Positions 34,554 through 43,583 are shown, counted from the first letter of the stretch. The stretch is 64,000 nucleotides of DNA from CAVTJL01 sp963735065 (GCA_963735065.1 CAVTJL010000004.1:1674001-1738000), one strand, 5' to 3'. The notes: generated by a model from the letters alone, not told the origin. Made by a program: numbers and translations.

Positions 34554-36443
34554 ATGCTCGATGCAATGCGCCAGCGCGCCACCAGCTGGGTGGTGCGCCT
34601 CCTGCTGATACTCCTGTGCATCAGCTTCGGCATCTGGGGTATCGGCGACATCTTCCGCGCGCCTCGGGAAACGGGGCCGATCGCCCAGGTCGACGGGCTC
34701 CCCATCGACGGGGCCGATCTCAGCCGTCAGGCCAACAACAGCTTCGATCGCCTGTCGCAGCAGCTCCAAGGCAAGATCCAGCGCTCGCCCGGCATCATGG
34801 AGGGTCTGGTTCGCCAGGCGCTGCAGCAGAGCATCGCCGGCCGGCTGATCGATGCGCATATCCGCGCTCTCGGCCTCTCGGTCGCCGACACCACGCTCGC
34901 CCAGACCATCCGCGACCAGCCGGCCTTCCAGACGGCAGGAAAGTTCGATCGCTCACGGTTCGATTATTTTCTCCAATCGAGCGGCATCAGCGAGGAGGCC
35001 TTCCTGAGCCAGCTTCGAGGCGACGTGCTGCGCTCCCAGCTGGTCGACGCCATCACAGGCCCGGCAGCCGGCTCGGCCGCCTTGGCCCGCGCGGTGGCGG
35101 CATGGCAAGACGAGCAGCGTCGAGGCCAAGCCCTCGTCGTCGAGGCTGCATCGATGCAGACGACCGAGCCGACCGAGAAGGATCTGCAGACCTACCTCGA
35201 TGCCCACGCCGACAGCTACAAGGCACCAGAGCGCAGGAGCGCCGACATCCTCATCCTCTCAGCGGCCGATCTCGCAGGCGAGATCCATGTGAGCGAGGAG
35301 GAGATCAAGAAGGCGTACGACGAGGACAAGGGGCACTACACGACGCCGGAGAGACGCTGGCTTCTCCAGCTGCTCGCACCGGACAAGCCGACGATCGAGG
35401 AAGCCGCCAAGAAGGTTGCCGCCGGCGAAAGCTTCGCCAAGGTCGCCGACGAGCTGGGGGCCAAGGTCTCGACGACGAGCGTGGGACCGGTCACGTCAGG
35501 CCAGCTGCCTGATCCTCTGGACAAGGCGGCCTTTGCCCTGAAGCAGGACGAGGTCTCCCAGCCGCTCCAGACGAGCTTCGGCTGGCATCTTCTGCGGCTC
35601 GTCAAGTCCGAGCCCAAGCATGAGCAGCCGCTCTCCGAGGTCCAGGACCAGATCCGCAAGGAGATCGCGCTCCGCAAGGCGGAGGACGAGCTGCCGACCA
35701 TGGCGAACACGGTCGACGACGCTGTCGCCGGTGGCGCCACCCTGGCCGAGGCAGCCGACAAGGTCGGCGTCCAGCTCCACAAGCTGCCTCCCATCGATCG
35801 GGCCGGCGACACCAAGGACGGCAAGCCGCCGGCCGGTGTCGAGCTGACGAGCGAGATGCTGGACGAGATCTTCAGCGCCGCGAAGGACGACACCTCGCTG
35901 CTGATCCACGGCAAGGACAACAGCTACTTCATCTTCCATCTGAACGAGATCCAGCCCGCGAGCACCCGACCGCTGGCCGAGGTCAAGGACAGCGTCACCA
36001 AGGCCTGGCAACAAGAGCAGCAGCAGAAGGAAGCGACCAAGCAGGCCGAGACGCTGCTCAAGGATGCGGAGGGCGGCGCTGCGCTCGACGCGCTCGCCAA
36101 GGCCGCTCCGGACCGCAAGCTGGTCGCGATCCCGCCGCTCAAGCGAAGCGATCCGGGCTCGGCCCAGGGCCTGAGCCCCGATGCCGTGCAGGCCCTCTTC
36201 GCAACGCCCGTCGGCAAGGTCGCGGACAAGGTCGTGGCGGTGCCCGACGGAGCCGCCATCATTGCGACCGAGGCGATCATACCCTCCGATCCCAAGGCCG
36301 ACGTGACGGCGTTGACAACTGCGCTCGGCAACGAGCTGCAGGGCGAGATCCTCAGCAGCTACGAGGATGCGCTCCGCGAGCGCTATACGGTCGAGATCAA
36401 TCAGGCCGCTCTCGACCAACTGATCCAATCGATGGCGCAATGA
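34554..36443 (+). CDS. ppiD: PpiD-like periplasmic folding factor (SurA_N/parvulin)
   Basis: A 629-residue inner-membrane-anchored chaperone. An N-terminal membrane helix (SWVVRLLLILLCISFGIWGI, about residues 10-30) is followed by a SurA-type N domain (LSRQANNSFDRLSQQLQGK, and GRLIDAHIRALGLSVAD). A parvulin-like domain follows around residues 250-350 (YTTPERRWLLQLLAPDK, then FGWHLLRLVKSEP) and then a second, degenerate part. In bacteria PpiD works at the Sec exit site. The start at 34554 was chosen over one at 34464 for lack of similarity upstream; 34566 is also possible. The stop overlaps trpE (ATGA). Confidence 0.9.
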   Translation: MLDAMRQRATSWVVRLLLILLCISFGIWGIGDIFRAPRETGPIAQVDGLPIDGADLSRQANNSFDRLSQQLQGKIQRSPGIMEGLVRQALQQSIAGRLIDAHIRALGLSVADTTLAQTIRDQPAFQTAGKFDRSRFDYFLQSSGISEEAFLSQLRGDVLRSQLVDAITGPAAGSAALARAVAAWQDEQRRGQALVVEAASMQTTEPTEKDLQTYLDAHADSYKAPERRSADILILSAADLAGEIHVSEEEIKKAYDEDKGHYTTPERRWLLQLLAPDKPTIEEAAKKVAAGESFAKVADELGAKVSTTSVGPVTSGQLPDPLDKAAFALKQDEVSQPLQTSFGWHLLRLVKSEPKHEQPLSEVQDQIRKEIALRKAEDELPTMANTVDDAVAGGATLAEAADKVGVQLHKLPPIDRAGDTKDGKPPAGVELTSEMLDEIFSAAKDDTSLLIHGKDNSYFIFHLNEIQPASTRPLAEVKDSVTKAWQQEQQQKEATKQAETLLKDAEGGAALDALAKAAPDRKLVAIPPLKRSDPGSAQGLSPDAVQALFATPVGKVADKVVAVPDGAAIIATEAIIPSDPKADVTALTTALGNELQGEILSSYEDALRERYTVEINQAALDQLIQSMAQ

Positions 36444-37945
36444 GCATGCAGACCCAGCCCGATCGCGCAGCCTTCAAAGCAGCCTACGAGGCCGGCCGGC
36501 CGCAGGTGGTCTGGACGTCGCTCATCGCGGATCTCGAGACCCCGGTCTCGGCCATGCTGAAGCTTGCCGAGGGAAAGCCCTACAGCTTCCTCCTGGAGAG
36601 CGTCGAGGGCGGCGCCGCGCGTGGCCGCTACTCGATCATCGGCCTCAGGCCTGACGTGGTATGGCGCTGCTTCGGCGACCGCGCTGAGATCAATCGCCGC
36701 GTGCGGGCCGATCGAGCCGCCTTCGAGCCGACCGGAGAGCCCGGGCTGGAGAGCCTGAGGGCGCTCATCCGCGAGAGCCGCATCGACCTGCCGCCCGACC
36801 TGCCGCCCATGGCCGCCGGCCTCTTCGGGCATATGGGCTACGACATGGTCCGCCTGATGGAACGCCTGCCGGCCAAGAACGTCGACCGGCTGGCCTTGCC
36901 CGACGCGGTCTATCTCAGACCCACGCTGACGGCGATTTTCGACAACATCGCCGACCGCGTCACCATCGTGACCCCGGTCTATCCATCGCCGGAGATCAGC
37001 GCCGACCAAGCCTTCGATGCCGCGCTGGAGCGTCTCGCCGACACCGTCAGCGACTTCGAGCGCGGCATAGGTCACGCAGCGCCCCGGACTGCCGGGAAGG
37101 GCATCGAGCCGCGATCCAACGTCACCCGCGAGACCTATCACGACATGGTCCGGCGGGCGAAAGAGTACATCGCGGCCGGCGACATCTTCCAGGTCGTGCC
37201 CTCGCAGCGCTTCGAGGTTCCATTCGACCTGCCGCCTTTCGCCCTTTATCGGGCGCTGCGCCGCCTCAACCCGTCGCCCTTCCTCTTCTTCGTGCAGCTG
37301 GACGGCTACGCGCTCGTCGGCTCGAGCCCGGAGATCCTCGTCCGGCTCCGCGATGGCATGGTCACCATTCGACCTGTCGCAGGGACGCGGCCACGCGGCG
37401 CGACCCGGGCGGAGGACGAGGCGCTTGCGGCGGAGATGCTGGCGGATCCGAAGGAGCTGGCCGAGCACTTGATGCTGCTTGATCTGGGCCGCAACGACGT
37501 CGGCCGGGTGGCCGAGATCGGGTCGGTCAAGGTGACCGAGAAGATGGTGGTCGAGCGCTACAGCCACGTGATGCACATCGTCTCGAATGTCGAAGGGCGC
37601 ATCAGGCCCGAGCACGATGCCCTGGACGCCCTCGTGGCCGGCTTTCCGGCCGGGACGGTCAGCGGCGCGCCAAAGGTCAGGGCGATGGAGATCATCGAGG
37701 AGCTGGAGCCGGAGCGCCGGGGCTTTTATGCCGGCACGGTCGGCTATTTCGGCGCCGATGGCAGCATGGACACCTGCATCGCGCTCCGCACGGCCCTCGT
37801 GCGGGACGGCAAGATCTATCTCCAGGCGGGTGGTGGTGTCGTCGCCGACAGCGATCCCGAGGCCGAGTATCAGGAAACCCTGAACAAGGCGAAGGCACTG
37901 GTGAGGGCGGCGGAGGAAGCGGTCCGGTTCGCCAGCCGCAGCTGA
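36440..37945 (+). CDS. trpE: Anthranilate synthase component I
   Basis: Uses chorismate and ammonia to make anthranilate, the first step of tryptophan synthesis. The 501-residue product has an N-terminal regulatory domain (PYSFLLESVEGGAARGRYSI, with the LLES tryptophan-binding motif) and a chorismate-binding C-terminal domain: AKEYIAAGDIFQVVPSQRFE, GSSPEILVRL, PVAGTRPRGATRAEDEALA, HLMLLDLGRNDVGRVAEIG and GTVSGAPKVRAMEIIEELE. It overlaps the ppiD stop by four bases. Its partner trpG lies 1.4 kb away, past a minus-strand gene. Confidence 0.98.
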   Translation: MSMQTQPDRAAFKAAYEAGRPQVVWTSLIADLETPVSAMLKLAEGKPYSFLLESVEGGAARGRYSIIGLRPDVVWRCFGDRAEINRRVRADRAAFEPTGEPGLESLRALIRESRIDLPPDLPPMAAGLFGHMGYDMVRLMERLPAKNVDRLALPDAVYLRPTLTAIFDNIADRVTIVTPVYPSPEISADQAFDAALERLADTVSDFERGIGHAAPRTAGKGIEPRSNVTRETYHDMVRRAKEYIAAGDIFQVVPSQRFEVPFDLPPFALYRALRRLNPSPFLFFVQLDGYALVGSSPEILVRLRDGMVTIRPVAGTRPRGATRAEDEALAAEMLADPKELAEHLMLLDLGRNDVGRVAEIGSVKVTEKMVVERYSHVMHIVSNVEGRIRPEHDALDALVAGFPAGTVSGAPKVRAMEIIEELEPERRGFYAGTVGYFGADGSMDTCIALRTALVRDGKIYLQAGGGVVADSDPEAEYQETLNKAKALVRAAEEAVRFASRS

Positions 37946-37967
37946 CGGCCCGGCCCCAGCCGGCAGC

Positions 37968-39221
37968 TCAGGTCGGGCGCGCGCGGGCCGGGGACGGCGG
38001 CCCGGCAACAGGGATGATGCACGCCGCCGAAAGGGCGCTGGTCGAGGTGCCGCAGCTGCGGATGGCGATGACGCTGCTGGCTGTCGCGAAGCGCAGCCCT
38101 CGTGCCCTGGCCTGCGGTATCCACCGGTCGAGGACGGCCAGCGTAGCCGGATAGGGATGACCTATCGCAATCGCTGTGCCTGAGGTGCGAGCGATGCGCT
38201 CGAGCTCGGCCAGCTGCCGGGCGATCGCCTCTTCCGACTGGTCGTCGTCGAGAAACACGTCCCGGGACGCTGCCGGAATGCCAGCGCTGCGCGCGGTGGC
38301 CGCGGCAACGGACCTAGCACTCGTTAGGCTGTCGATGAAGACCATCCCGCGGCCGGCCAGATCGGCCATGACGCGCATCATCGCGTCGGGATCGGCGGTG
38401 AGCCGGCTGCCCATGTGGTTGTTGACGCCGACCGCGTCCGGGACGCGAGCCAGCGCCCACGCCACGCGCCGCCTCATCTCCTCGGGGCTGAGGCCCTCGA
38501 CCAGCGCGTTCGGACCGGCATCCTCAGCGCCCAGGGCCTGCATCGGCAGATGCAAGAACACCTCATCGCCGGCCGCATGCGCCGCTCTGCCCAACGCGCC
38601 GAGCTTGTGGCCGTAGGGCAGGAAGGACAGGGTCACCGGTGCGGGCAGTCGGAGCGCCTGCTCCGTCGCCGGCACGTTGACCCCCAGATCGTCGATGATG
38701 ATCGCAACGACGGGAAGCGGCGCTCCCGGCGGATGCGGCGCTGGCGCCGGGGAGGCGAGCGCGGCACGACCGGCCGGCCTTGGCGCCGGGCTCTCCGGCA
38801 TGACGTCAGGTGCGGCAGGCGGCGGCGACGGACCCATCACGGGAGCACGGGCCGACGCCGAAGGCTCCTCGCGCGGCGCTGATGATCCCGTAGCCGAGGG
38901 TGCCACGGCCGCCACGACGCTGGCAGGGCCGCTGTCGTCCTGGATCGTGGGCGCGCTCTCGATCGCGGCCGTCGGCACCTTGGACGACTGGGTCGACGCC
39001 ACGGCCTCGGGGGCGAGCGGCTCGAGGGTGGCAGGAGCCGACGCTGACGAGGGCCGTTGGACAGCGCGATGCGCCCATTGCGGCTTCGCGAGCGGAGGCC
39101 AGTCCAAAACCACCGAGAGAACGAGCAGGGTCAAAACCGTGAGGCTGGCGCCACGGAGGCCGATGGGCGAGCGACCATCCTCCACCGCGCGGACCACGCC
39201 TCTCAGCCAGTCGCGCATCAT
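37968..39221 (-). CDS. Divergent polysaccharide deacetylase family protein
   Basis: A 417-residue protein with an N-terminal membrane segment (SLTVLTLLVLSVVLDWPP, about residues 26-45), a long Ala/Pro/Ser-rich linker (to about residue 165), then a catalytic fold of the divergent polysaccharide deacetylase (YibQ-like) kind: VVAIIIDDLGVNVPATEQAL, LSFLPYGHKLGAL, EVFLHLPMQALGAE and VGVNNHMGSRLTADPD, ending AIAIGHPYPATLAVL. It is probably anchored in the inner membrane with the domain in the periplasm; the substrate is unknown. Its place between trpE and trpG, on the opposite strand, splits the trp genes. Confidence 0.9.
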   Translation of the reverse strand: MMRDWLRGVVRAVEDGRSPIGLRGASLTVLTLLVLSVVLDWPPLAKPQWAHRAVQRPSSASAPATLEPLAPEAVASTQSSKVPTAAIESAPTIQDDSGPASVVAAVAPSATGSSAPREEPSASARAPVMGPSPPPAAPDVMPESPAPRPAGRAALASPAPAPHPPGAPLPVVAIIIDDLGVNVPATEQALRLPAPVTLSFLPYGHKLGALGRAAHAAGDEVFLHLPMQALGAEDAGPNALVEGLSPEEMRRRVAWALARVPDAVGVNNHMGSRLTADPDAMMRVMADLAGRGMVFIDSLTSARSVAAATARSAGIPAASRDVFLDDDQSEEAIARQLAELERIARTSGTAIAIGHPYPATLAVLDRWIPQARARGLRFATASSVIAIRSCGTSTSALSAACIIPVAGPPSPARARPT

Positions 39222-39290
39222 CGGGCGACCGACCTTCGCGATCGCGGCATCCTTGTTTGCTCCTCCTTCCGCCGACCGGGCTGCCGACGC

Positions 39291-39320
39291 TTGACGGGCC
39301 AGCCGATGCAGCGTTTCCTA
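39291..39320 (+). promoter_or_regulatory. Possible promoter of trpG
   Basis: TTGACG at 39291-39296 fits a -35 element; TTCCTA at 39315-39320 sits 18 bases later but is a poor -10. A start near 39328 would leave about 30 bases of leader with no leader peptide or terminator. Confidence 0.25.
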
Positions 39321-39359
39321 CATTACCATTTTACCACGGCTAACGGCTACCGACCCGCC

Positions 39360-39944
39360 ATGCTCCTCCTGATCGACAACTACGACAGCTTCACCTGGAA
39401 CCTTTTTCACTATCTGGGCGAGCTTGGCGCCAGGACCGATGTCGTGCGGAACGATGCGATCGACGTCGATGCGGCGCTCGCACGCCGGCCCGAGGCGATC
39501 GTGCTCTCGCCCGGTCCCTGCGACCCCGACCGTGCGGGCATCTGCCTCGATCTGATCCGGGCCGCTGCCGGCCACTGCCCCATCCTGGGCGTTTGCCTCG
39601 GCCATCAGGCCATCGCGCAGGCGTTCGGGGCGCGGATCGAGCGCGCTCCCGTGCCGATGCACGGCAAGGTCAGCCGTATCCATCACGACGGCACCGGCGT
39701 CTTCCGCGGCTTGTCGACCCCCATTGCCGCCACGCGCTACCACTCGCTGACGGTGGCGCCGGAAAGCATGCCCACGTCCTTGATCGTCAACGCGACCGCA
39801 GACGATGGCGTCATCATGGGCATACGCCACGCTTCCTTGCCTATCCACGGCGTGCAGTTTCACCCGGAAAGCATCGAGACAGTAGAAGGTCATGCCCTTC
39901 TGCGCAACTTTCTCGCGAATTGTCTCCTTGCGGCCGCAGCATGA
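39360..39944 (+). CDS. trpG: Anthranilate synthase component II (glutamine amidotransferase)
   Basis: Supplies ammonia from glutamine to TrpE. The 194-residue product is a class I amidotransferase: LLLIDNYDSFTWNLFHYLGE at the start, AIVLSPGPCDP, the nucleophile Cys in PILGVCLGHQAIAQAFG, and the His-x-Glu pair in PIHGVQFHPESIETVEGH. The ATG at 39360 was chosen because the family begins here; earlier in-frame codons have no similarity. No good ribosome site is seen, only CCGACCCGCC. It overlaps trpD by four bases (ATGA). Members of this group can also serve PabB in folate synthesis. Confidence 0.97.
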   Translation: MLLLIDNYDSFTWNLFHYLGELGARTDVVRNDAIDVDAALARRPEAIVLSPGPCDPDRAGICLDLIRAAAGHCPILGVCLGHQAIAQAFGARIERAPVPMHGKVSRIHHDGTGVFRGLSTPIAATRYHSLTVAPESMPTSLIVNATADDGVIMGIRHASLPIHGVQFHPESIETVEGHALLRNFLANCLLAAAA

Positions 39945-40966
39945 CCGCTGACCTCCAGCGGTTCAAGCAGCTCATAGCGATCGCTGCAGCGGGCCAGCCT
40001 CTGACCCTCGAGCAGGCGCGAGAGGCCTTCGGCATCATGATGGCCGGGGACGCCACGCCGGCGCAGATGGGCGGTTTCCTGATGGCGCTTCGCGTGCGGG
40101 GCGAGACGATCGAGGAGATCACCGCCGGCGCCATGGTGCTGCGCGAGCGCATGCAGCCGGTCCGGGCGCCTGCCGGAGCGATCGACACGTGCGGGACGGG
40201 CGGCGACGGAAGCGGGACCTACAACATATCGACAGCGTCGGCCCTGGTGGTGGCGGGTGCCGGCGTGCCCGTCGCGAAGCATGGCAACAGGGGGCTCTCC
40301 TCGCGCGCCGGCTCCTCCGATGTGCTGACCGCCTTGGGCGTCAATATCGAGGCCAGCGTTGAGCAGATCGAGGCATCGATCGTCGAGACCGGGATCGGCT
40401 TCATGATGGCGCCGCGCCATCACGGCGCCATGCGACACGTGGCCGGCCCCCGCGTCGAGCTCGGCACACGAACGATCTTCAATCTCCTGGGACCGCTCGC
40501 CAATCCGGCCGGCGTCAAGCGCCAGCTCATGGGTGTCTTCGCCGCCGAGTGGGTCGAGCCGCTGGCTCGTGTCCTGGGTCGCCTCGGGAGCGAGCGGGCG
40601 TGGGTTGTCCACGGCTCGGACGGCCTGGACGAGCTCACGACGACCGGACCGAGCCGGGTCGCCGAATGGAATGCCGGCGAGGTCCGCGTCTTCGAGGTCA
40701 CTCCGGAGGATGCTGGTCTTCCCCGCGCCAGCCTGGACGATCTGCGGGGCGGTGACGCCGAGCACAATGCGGAGGCCATCCGTGCCGTTCTCGCGGGCGT
40801 CAGGGGACCCTGTCGCGACGCCGTCGTCCTGGCGGCTGCCGGCGCGCTCGTGGTAGCAGGCAAGGCTGGCGATCTTCGCTCAGGCGTGGCGATGGCCGCC
40901 GAAGCGATCGACAGCGGCCGCGCCGCCACGGCGCTCGAGCAGCTGGTGCGCATCAGCCATCGTTAG
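39941..40966 (+). CDS. trpD: Anthranilate phosphoribosyltransferase
   Basis: Transfers phosphoribose from PRPP to anthranilate. The 341-residue product has the helical N-terminus (FGIMMAGDATPAQMGGFLMA), PRPP-binding IDTCGTGGDGSGTYNISTAS, the catalytic KHGNRGLSSRAGSSDVL and FMMAPRHHGAMRHVAGPR, and the VHGSDGLDELTTTGPS loop. The ATG overlaps the trpG stop, implying coupled translation. trpC starts 22 bases after its stop. Confidence 0.98.
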   Translation: MTADLQRFKQLIAIAAAGQPLTLEQAREAFGIMMAGDATPAQMGGFLMALRVRGETIEEITAGAMVLRERMQPVRAPAGAIDTCGTGGDGSGTYNISTASALVVAGAGVPVAKHGNRGLSSRAGSSDVLTALGVNIEASVEQIEASIVETGIGFMMAPRHHGAMRHVAGPRVELGTRTIFNLLGPLANPAGVKRQLMGVFAAEWVEPLARVLGRLGSERAWVVHGSDGLDELTTTGPSRVAEWNAGEVRVFEVTPEDAGLPRASLDDLRGGDAEHNAEAIRAVLAGVRGPCRDAVVLAAAGALVVAGKAGDLRSGVAMAAEAIDSGRAATALEQLVRISHR

Positions 40967-40987
40967 CCATCGTTGAGGGAGCTTCCC

Positions 40988-42271
40988 TTGTCGGACGTCC
41001 TCGGCCGGATCATCGACGTCAAGCGTCAGCACGTGGCGAGCCGCAAGTCGTCGCTACCGGAAGCGACCCTGGCTGCCCGCCTTGGTGACGCGCCCGCCCC
41101 CCGTGGCTTCGCCGGCCGTCTGATCGACGCCGACCAGGAAGGCAGGCTCGCGCTCATTGCCGAGATCAAGAAGGCCTCACCGAGCAAGGGGCTCATCCGT
41201 GCCGACTTCGACCCGCCGACCTTGGCGCGCGCCTACCGCGACGGTGGAGCCACCTGTCTCTCCGTCCTGACCGACGAGCCGTTCTTCCAGGGCGCCGACG
41301 CCTATCTCGAGGCGGCACGCGCCGCCGTTCCATTGCCGTGCCTCCGCAAGGATTTCACCATCGATCCCTATCAGGTGATCGAGGCGCGGCTGCTCGGCGC
41401 CGACTGCATCCTGCTCATCATGGCCGCGCTCGACGACACCCTGGCCCTGGATCTGGCGCAGACCGCGAGCGGACTCGGCCTCGATGTCCTGGTCGAGGTC
41501 CATGCCGCCGACGAGCTCGATCGCGCGCTTCGGCTGGAGACACGTCTCATCGGCATCAACAACCGCAACCTCAAGACGCTGAAGGTCGACCTGGCGACAA
41601 CGGTCGAGCTGGCGCCGCGGATTCCTGCCGAGCGGCTGCTCGTCGCCGAGAGCGGGCTGTACACCCACGCCGATCTGCTCCGGATGCGGGAGGTGGGAGC
41701 GCGCGCCTTCCTCGTCGGCGAGTCGCTGATGCGCGAGGCGGACGTCACCGCAGCGACGCGCCGCCTCCTCGGTCTCGATGCGGCGGCCGCGCGTATGAGC
41801 GGCCTCTCGCATTTCGACGCCGCGGGCAACGCGGTCATGGTCGACGTCACCGCCAAGGACGTGACGGAGCGCACCGCCACGGCACGGGGCCGGGTCCTGG
41901 TGGCGCCGGAGACGGCCCAGCTGATCCGCGACCGAGGGTTCAAGAAGGGCGATGTCCTCAGCGTTGCCCAGCTTGCCGGCATCATGGGCGCCAAGAGGAC
42001 GGCCGACCTCGTGCCGCTCTGCCATCCCCTGCCCCTCAGCTCGGTTCGGGTGGAGCTCGATCTGGCGGCGGCGGAGCCGGCCGTCGAGATCAGCGCCACC
42101 TGCCGGACGACCGGGCGGACCGGTGTCGAGATGGAGGCGCTCACGGCCGTCTCGGTCGCCGCGCTGACCGTCTACGACATGTGCAAGGCGGTCGACCGCC
42201 ACATGCGGATCACCGACATCCGGCTGGTGCACAAGGCCGGCGGACGCTCGGGCGAGCTCAGGGCGAGCTGA
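40988..42271 (+). CDS. trpC-moaC: Indole-3-glycerol phosphate synthase fused in frame to MoaC
   Basis: A single 427-residue frame. Residues 1-268 are TrpC: SDVLGRIIDVKRQHV, catalytic Lys in LIAEIKKASPSKGLI, PCLRKDFTIDPYQVIEA, LIGINNRNLKTLKVD and LLVAESGLYTHADLL. Residues 269-427 are MoaC. No stop codon separates them; the last TrpC motif (ARAFLVGESLMRE) is followed by RRLLGLDAAAAR and then the MoaC start. The TTG at 40988 was chosen because AGGGAG lies six bases upstream and the family begins at that point; a TTG at 40973 has no such site. Fusion of these two activities is unusual: in relatives they are separate, adjacent genes. Confidence 0.9.
   Translation: MSDVLGRIIDVKRQHVASRKSSLPEATLAARLGDAPAPRGFAGRLIDADQEGRLALIAEIKKASPSKGLIRADFDPPTLARAYRDGGATCLSVLTDEPFFQGADAYLEAARAAVPLPCLRKDFTIDPYQVIEARLLGADCILLIMAALDDTLALDLAQTASGLGLDVLVEVHAADELDRALRLETRLIGINNRNLKTLKVDLATTVELAPRIPAERLLVAESGLYTHADLLRMREVGARAFLVGESLMREADVTAATRRLLGLDAAAARMSGLSHFDAAGNAVMVDVTAKDVTERTATARGRVLVAPETAQLIRDRGFKKGDVLSVAQLAGIMGAKRTADLVPLCHPLPLSSVRVELDLAAAEPAVEISATCRTTGRTGVEMEALTAVSVAALTVYDMCKAVDRHMRITDIRLVHKAGGRSGELRAS
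41795..42271 (+). CDS. moaC: Cyclic pyranopterin monophosphate synthase MoaC (segment of the trpC-moaC frame)
   Basis: The MoaC part, which rearranges the GTP-derived intermediate into cyclic pyranopterin monophosphate for molybdenum cofactor. It starts at an in-frame ATG in GLSHFDAAGNAVMVDVTAKD and holds the family motifs MGAKRTADLVPLCHPLPLSS and GRTGVEMEALTAVSVAALTVYDMCKAVD (key His and Lys residues in LCHPL and MCKAVD). No clear ribosome site precedes the ATG, so either it is made only as the tail of TrpC or it starts through coupled translation. 158 residues is a full-length MoaC. Confidence 0.82.
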   Translation: MSGLSHFDAAGNAVMVDVTAKDVTERTATARGRVLVAPETAQLIRDRGFKKGDVLSVAQLAGIMGAKRTADLVPLCHPLPLSSVRVELDLAAAEPAVEISATCRTTGRTGVEMEALTAVSVAALTVYDMCKAVDRHMRITDIRLVHKAGGRSGELRAS

Positions 42272-42272
42272 G

Positions 42273-43493
42273 ATGCTGTCGGTCGCCGAGGCACGCTCGC
42301 GCATCCTCGAGGGGATCAGGCCGTCGCCGGTCGAGTGGGTCATGCTCGGCGAGGGTCTCGATCGTGTCCTCGCCCATGACCTTCACGCGCGGCGAACCCA
42401 GCCGCCGTCTGCCGTCTCCGCCATGGATGGATACGCCGTGCGGGCGGCGGACACGGAAAGGGTGGGCGCCTGGCTCGAGCTGATCGGCGAGAGCAAGGCC
42501 GGAGGCGAGCCGCCACCCGCCCTCGGCCCGGGTCAGGCGGTGCGGATCTTCACGGGTGCTGCCATGCCGGCCGGTGCCGATGCGGTGGCGATCCAGGAGC
42601 TGGCGACCCGCGAGCCCGGCCGGGTCCATTTTGGCCGGAGCATCGCTGCCGGCACCTATGTCCGCCGGGCCGGCCTCGACTTCGAGGCGGGCTGGCGCGG
42701 GCTTGCGGCCGGAACGCTGCTCGACCCGCCTGCCCTCGGCCTGGCGGCGAGCATGGGCCACGCCTGGTTGCCGGTGCGCCGGCGGCCGCGCGTGGCCATC
42801 CTGGCTACCGGCGACGAGCTCTGCCGGCCGGGCGACAGCCCCGCGGCTCATCAGATCATCTCGAACAACAGCACCGTGCTCGGGCTCATGGTGCGGCGCT
42901 GGGGCGCGGAGCCGATCGACCTCGGCATAGCGTCGGACGACGCGCAGGCGCTCGGAGACATTCTCGCGGATGCGCGCGGTGCCGATCTGCTGCTGACGAC
43001 AGGAGGAGCCTCCGTCGGCGAGTACGACCTCGTGCGCGCCGGCCTTGCGGCGAGCGGGCTGGAGCTGGGCTTCTGGAAGATCGCGATGCGGCCGGGCAAG
43101 CCGTTGATGTTCGGTCAGCTGCAGCATGCCTTGCCGTTCCTCGGGCTTCCCGGCAACCCCGTCTCGGCGGCCGTCTGCGCCATCGTCTTCGTGCGCGCGG
43201 CGCTCTGCCGGATGCTGGAACTCGATCCGGCACTACCGCTCGAGCGCGGTCGGATCACGGGCGAGCTGGCCGCCAACGACGAGCGCGAGGACTATCTGCG
43301 GACCCGCCTGGCCGGACAGGAGGATGGCGTTCCCCTCCTGGAGGTCGCACCGCGCCAGGACAGCTCCATGTTCGCAACGTTCGCGCAGGCGGATGCGCTG
43401 GTCATTCGGGCGCCGAAGGCGCCGCCAGCCGAGGCAGGGTCTCTCGTATCGTTCGTGCCGATCGATCGGGCTCTCCATCTTCCACGCCGCTGA
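42273..43493 (+). CDS. moeA: Molybdopterin molybdenumtransferase MoeA
   Basis: Inserts molybdate into adenylylated molybdopterin. The 406-residue product has the N-terminal domain with PPSAVSAMDGYAVRAADTE, the MPT-binding domain with VAILATGDELCRPGDSP, ISNNSTVLGLMVRRWG, LLLTTGGASVGEYDL and MRPGKPLMFGQL, and the small C-terminal beta domain. It begins one base after the moaC stop (TGAGATG spacing), so it is coupled. moaC and moeA adjacent to trpC and lexA is a common alphaproteobacterial order. Confidence 0.97.
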   Translation: MLSVAEARSRILEGIRPSPVEWVMLGEGLDRVLAHDLHARRTQPPSAVSAMDGYAVRAADTERVGAWLELIGESKAGGEPPPALGPGQAVRIFTGAAMPAGADAVAIQELATREPGRVHFGRSIAAGTYVRRAGLDFEAGWRGLAAGTLLDPPALGLAASMGHAWLPVRRRPRVAILATGDELCRPGDSPAAHQIISNNSTVLGLMVRRWGAEPIDLGIASDDAQALGDILADARGADLLLTTGGASVGEYDLVRAGLAASGLELGFWKIAMRPGKPLMFGQLQHALPFLGLPGNPVSAAVCAIVFVRAALCRMLELDPALPLERGRITGELAANDEREDYLRTRLAGQEDGVPLLEVAPRQDSSMFATFAQADALVIRAPKAPPAEAGSLVSFVPIDRALHLPRR

Positions 43494-43507
43494 CGGCCGA
43501 TCTCCGG

Positions 43508-43536
43508 TTGACCGGTCAGGAGAACTAAACTAGAAC
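43508..43536 (+). promoter_or_regulatory. lexA promoter
   Basis: TTGACC at 43508-43513 (-35) and TAGAAC at 43531-43536 (-10) are 17 bases apart, a good sigma-70 pair. The -10 element is part of the LexA box, so bound LexA would block it. Confidence 0.7.
43522..43536 (+). promoter_or_regulatory. LexA (SOS) box, alphaproteobacterial type
   Basis: GAAC at 43522-43525 and GAAC at 43533-43536 are separated by 7 bases. Read on the minus strand this is GTTC-N7-GTTC, the direct-repeat operator known for LexA in alphaproteobacteria. It lies 48 bases before the lexA start and overlaps the -10 element. Confidence 0.88.
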
Positions 43537-43583
43537 ATTTGCAGAGCTTTTCGAACAAGACCGGCCCCGAAGGAGCGTCCGGC

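Noticed and set aside
39222..39359. A trp leader peptide and attenuator ahead of trpG
   Set aside because: No short frame with tandem Trp codons and no terminator-type hairpin with a T-run is present.
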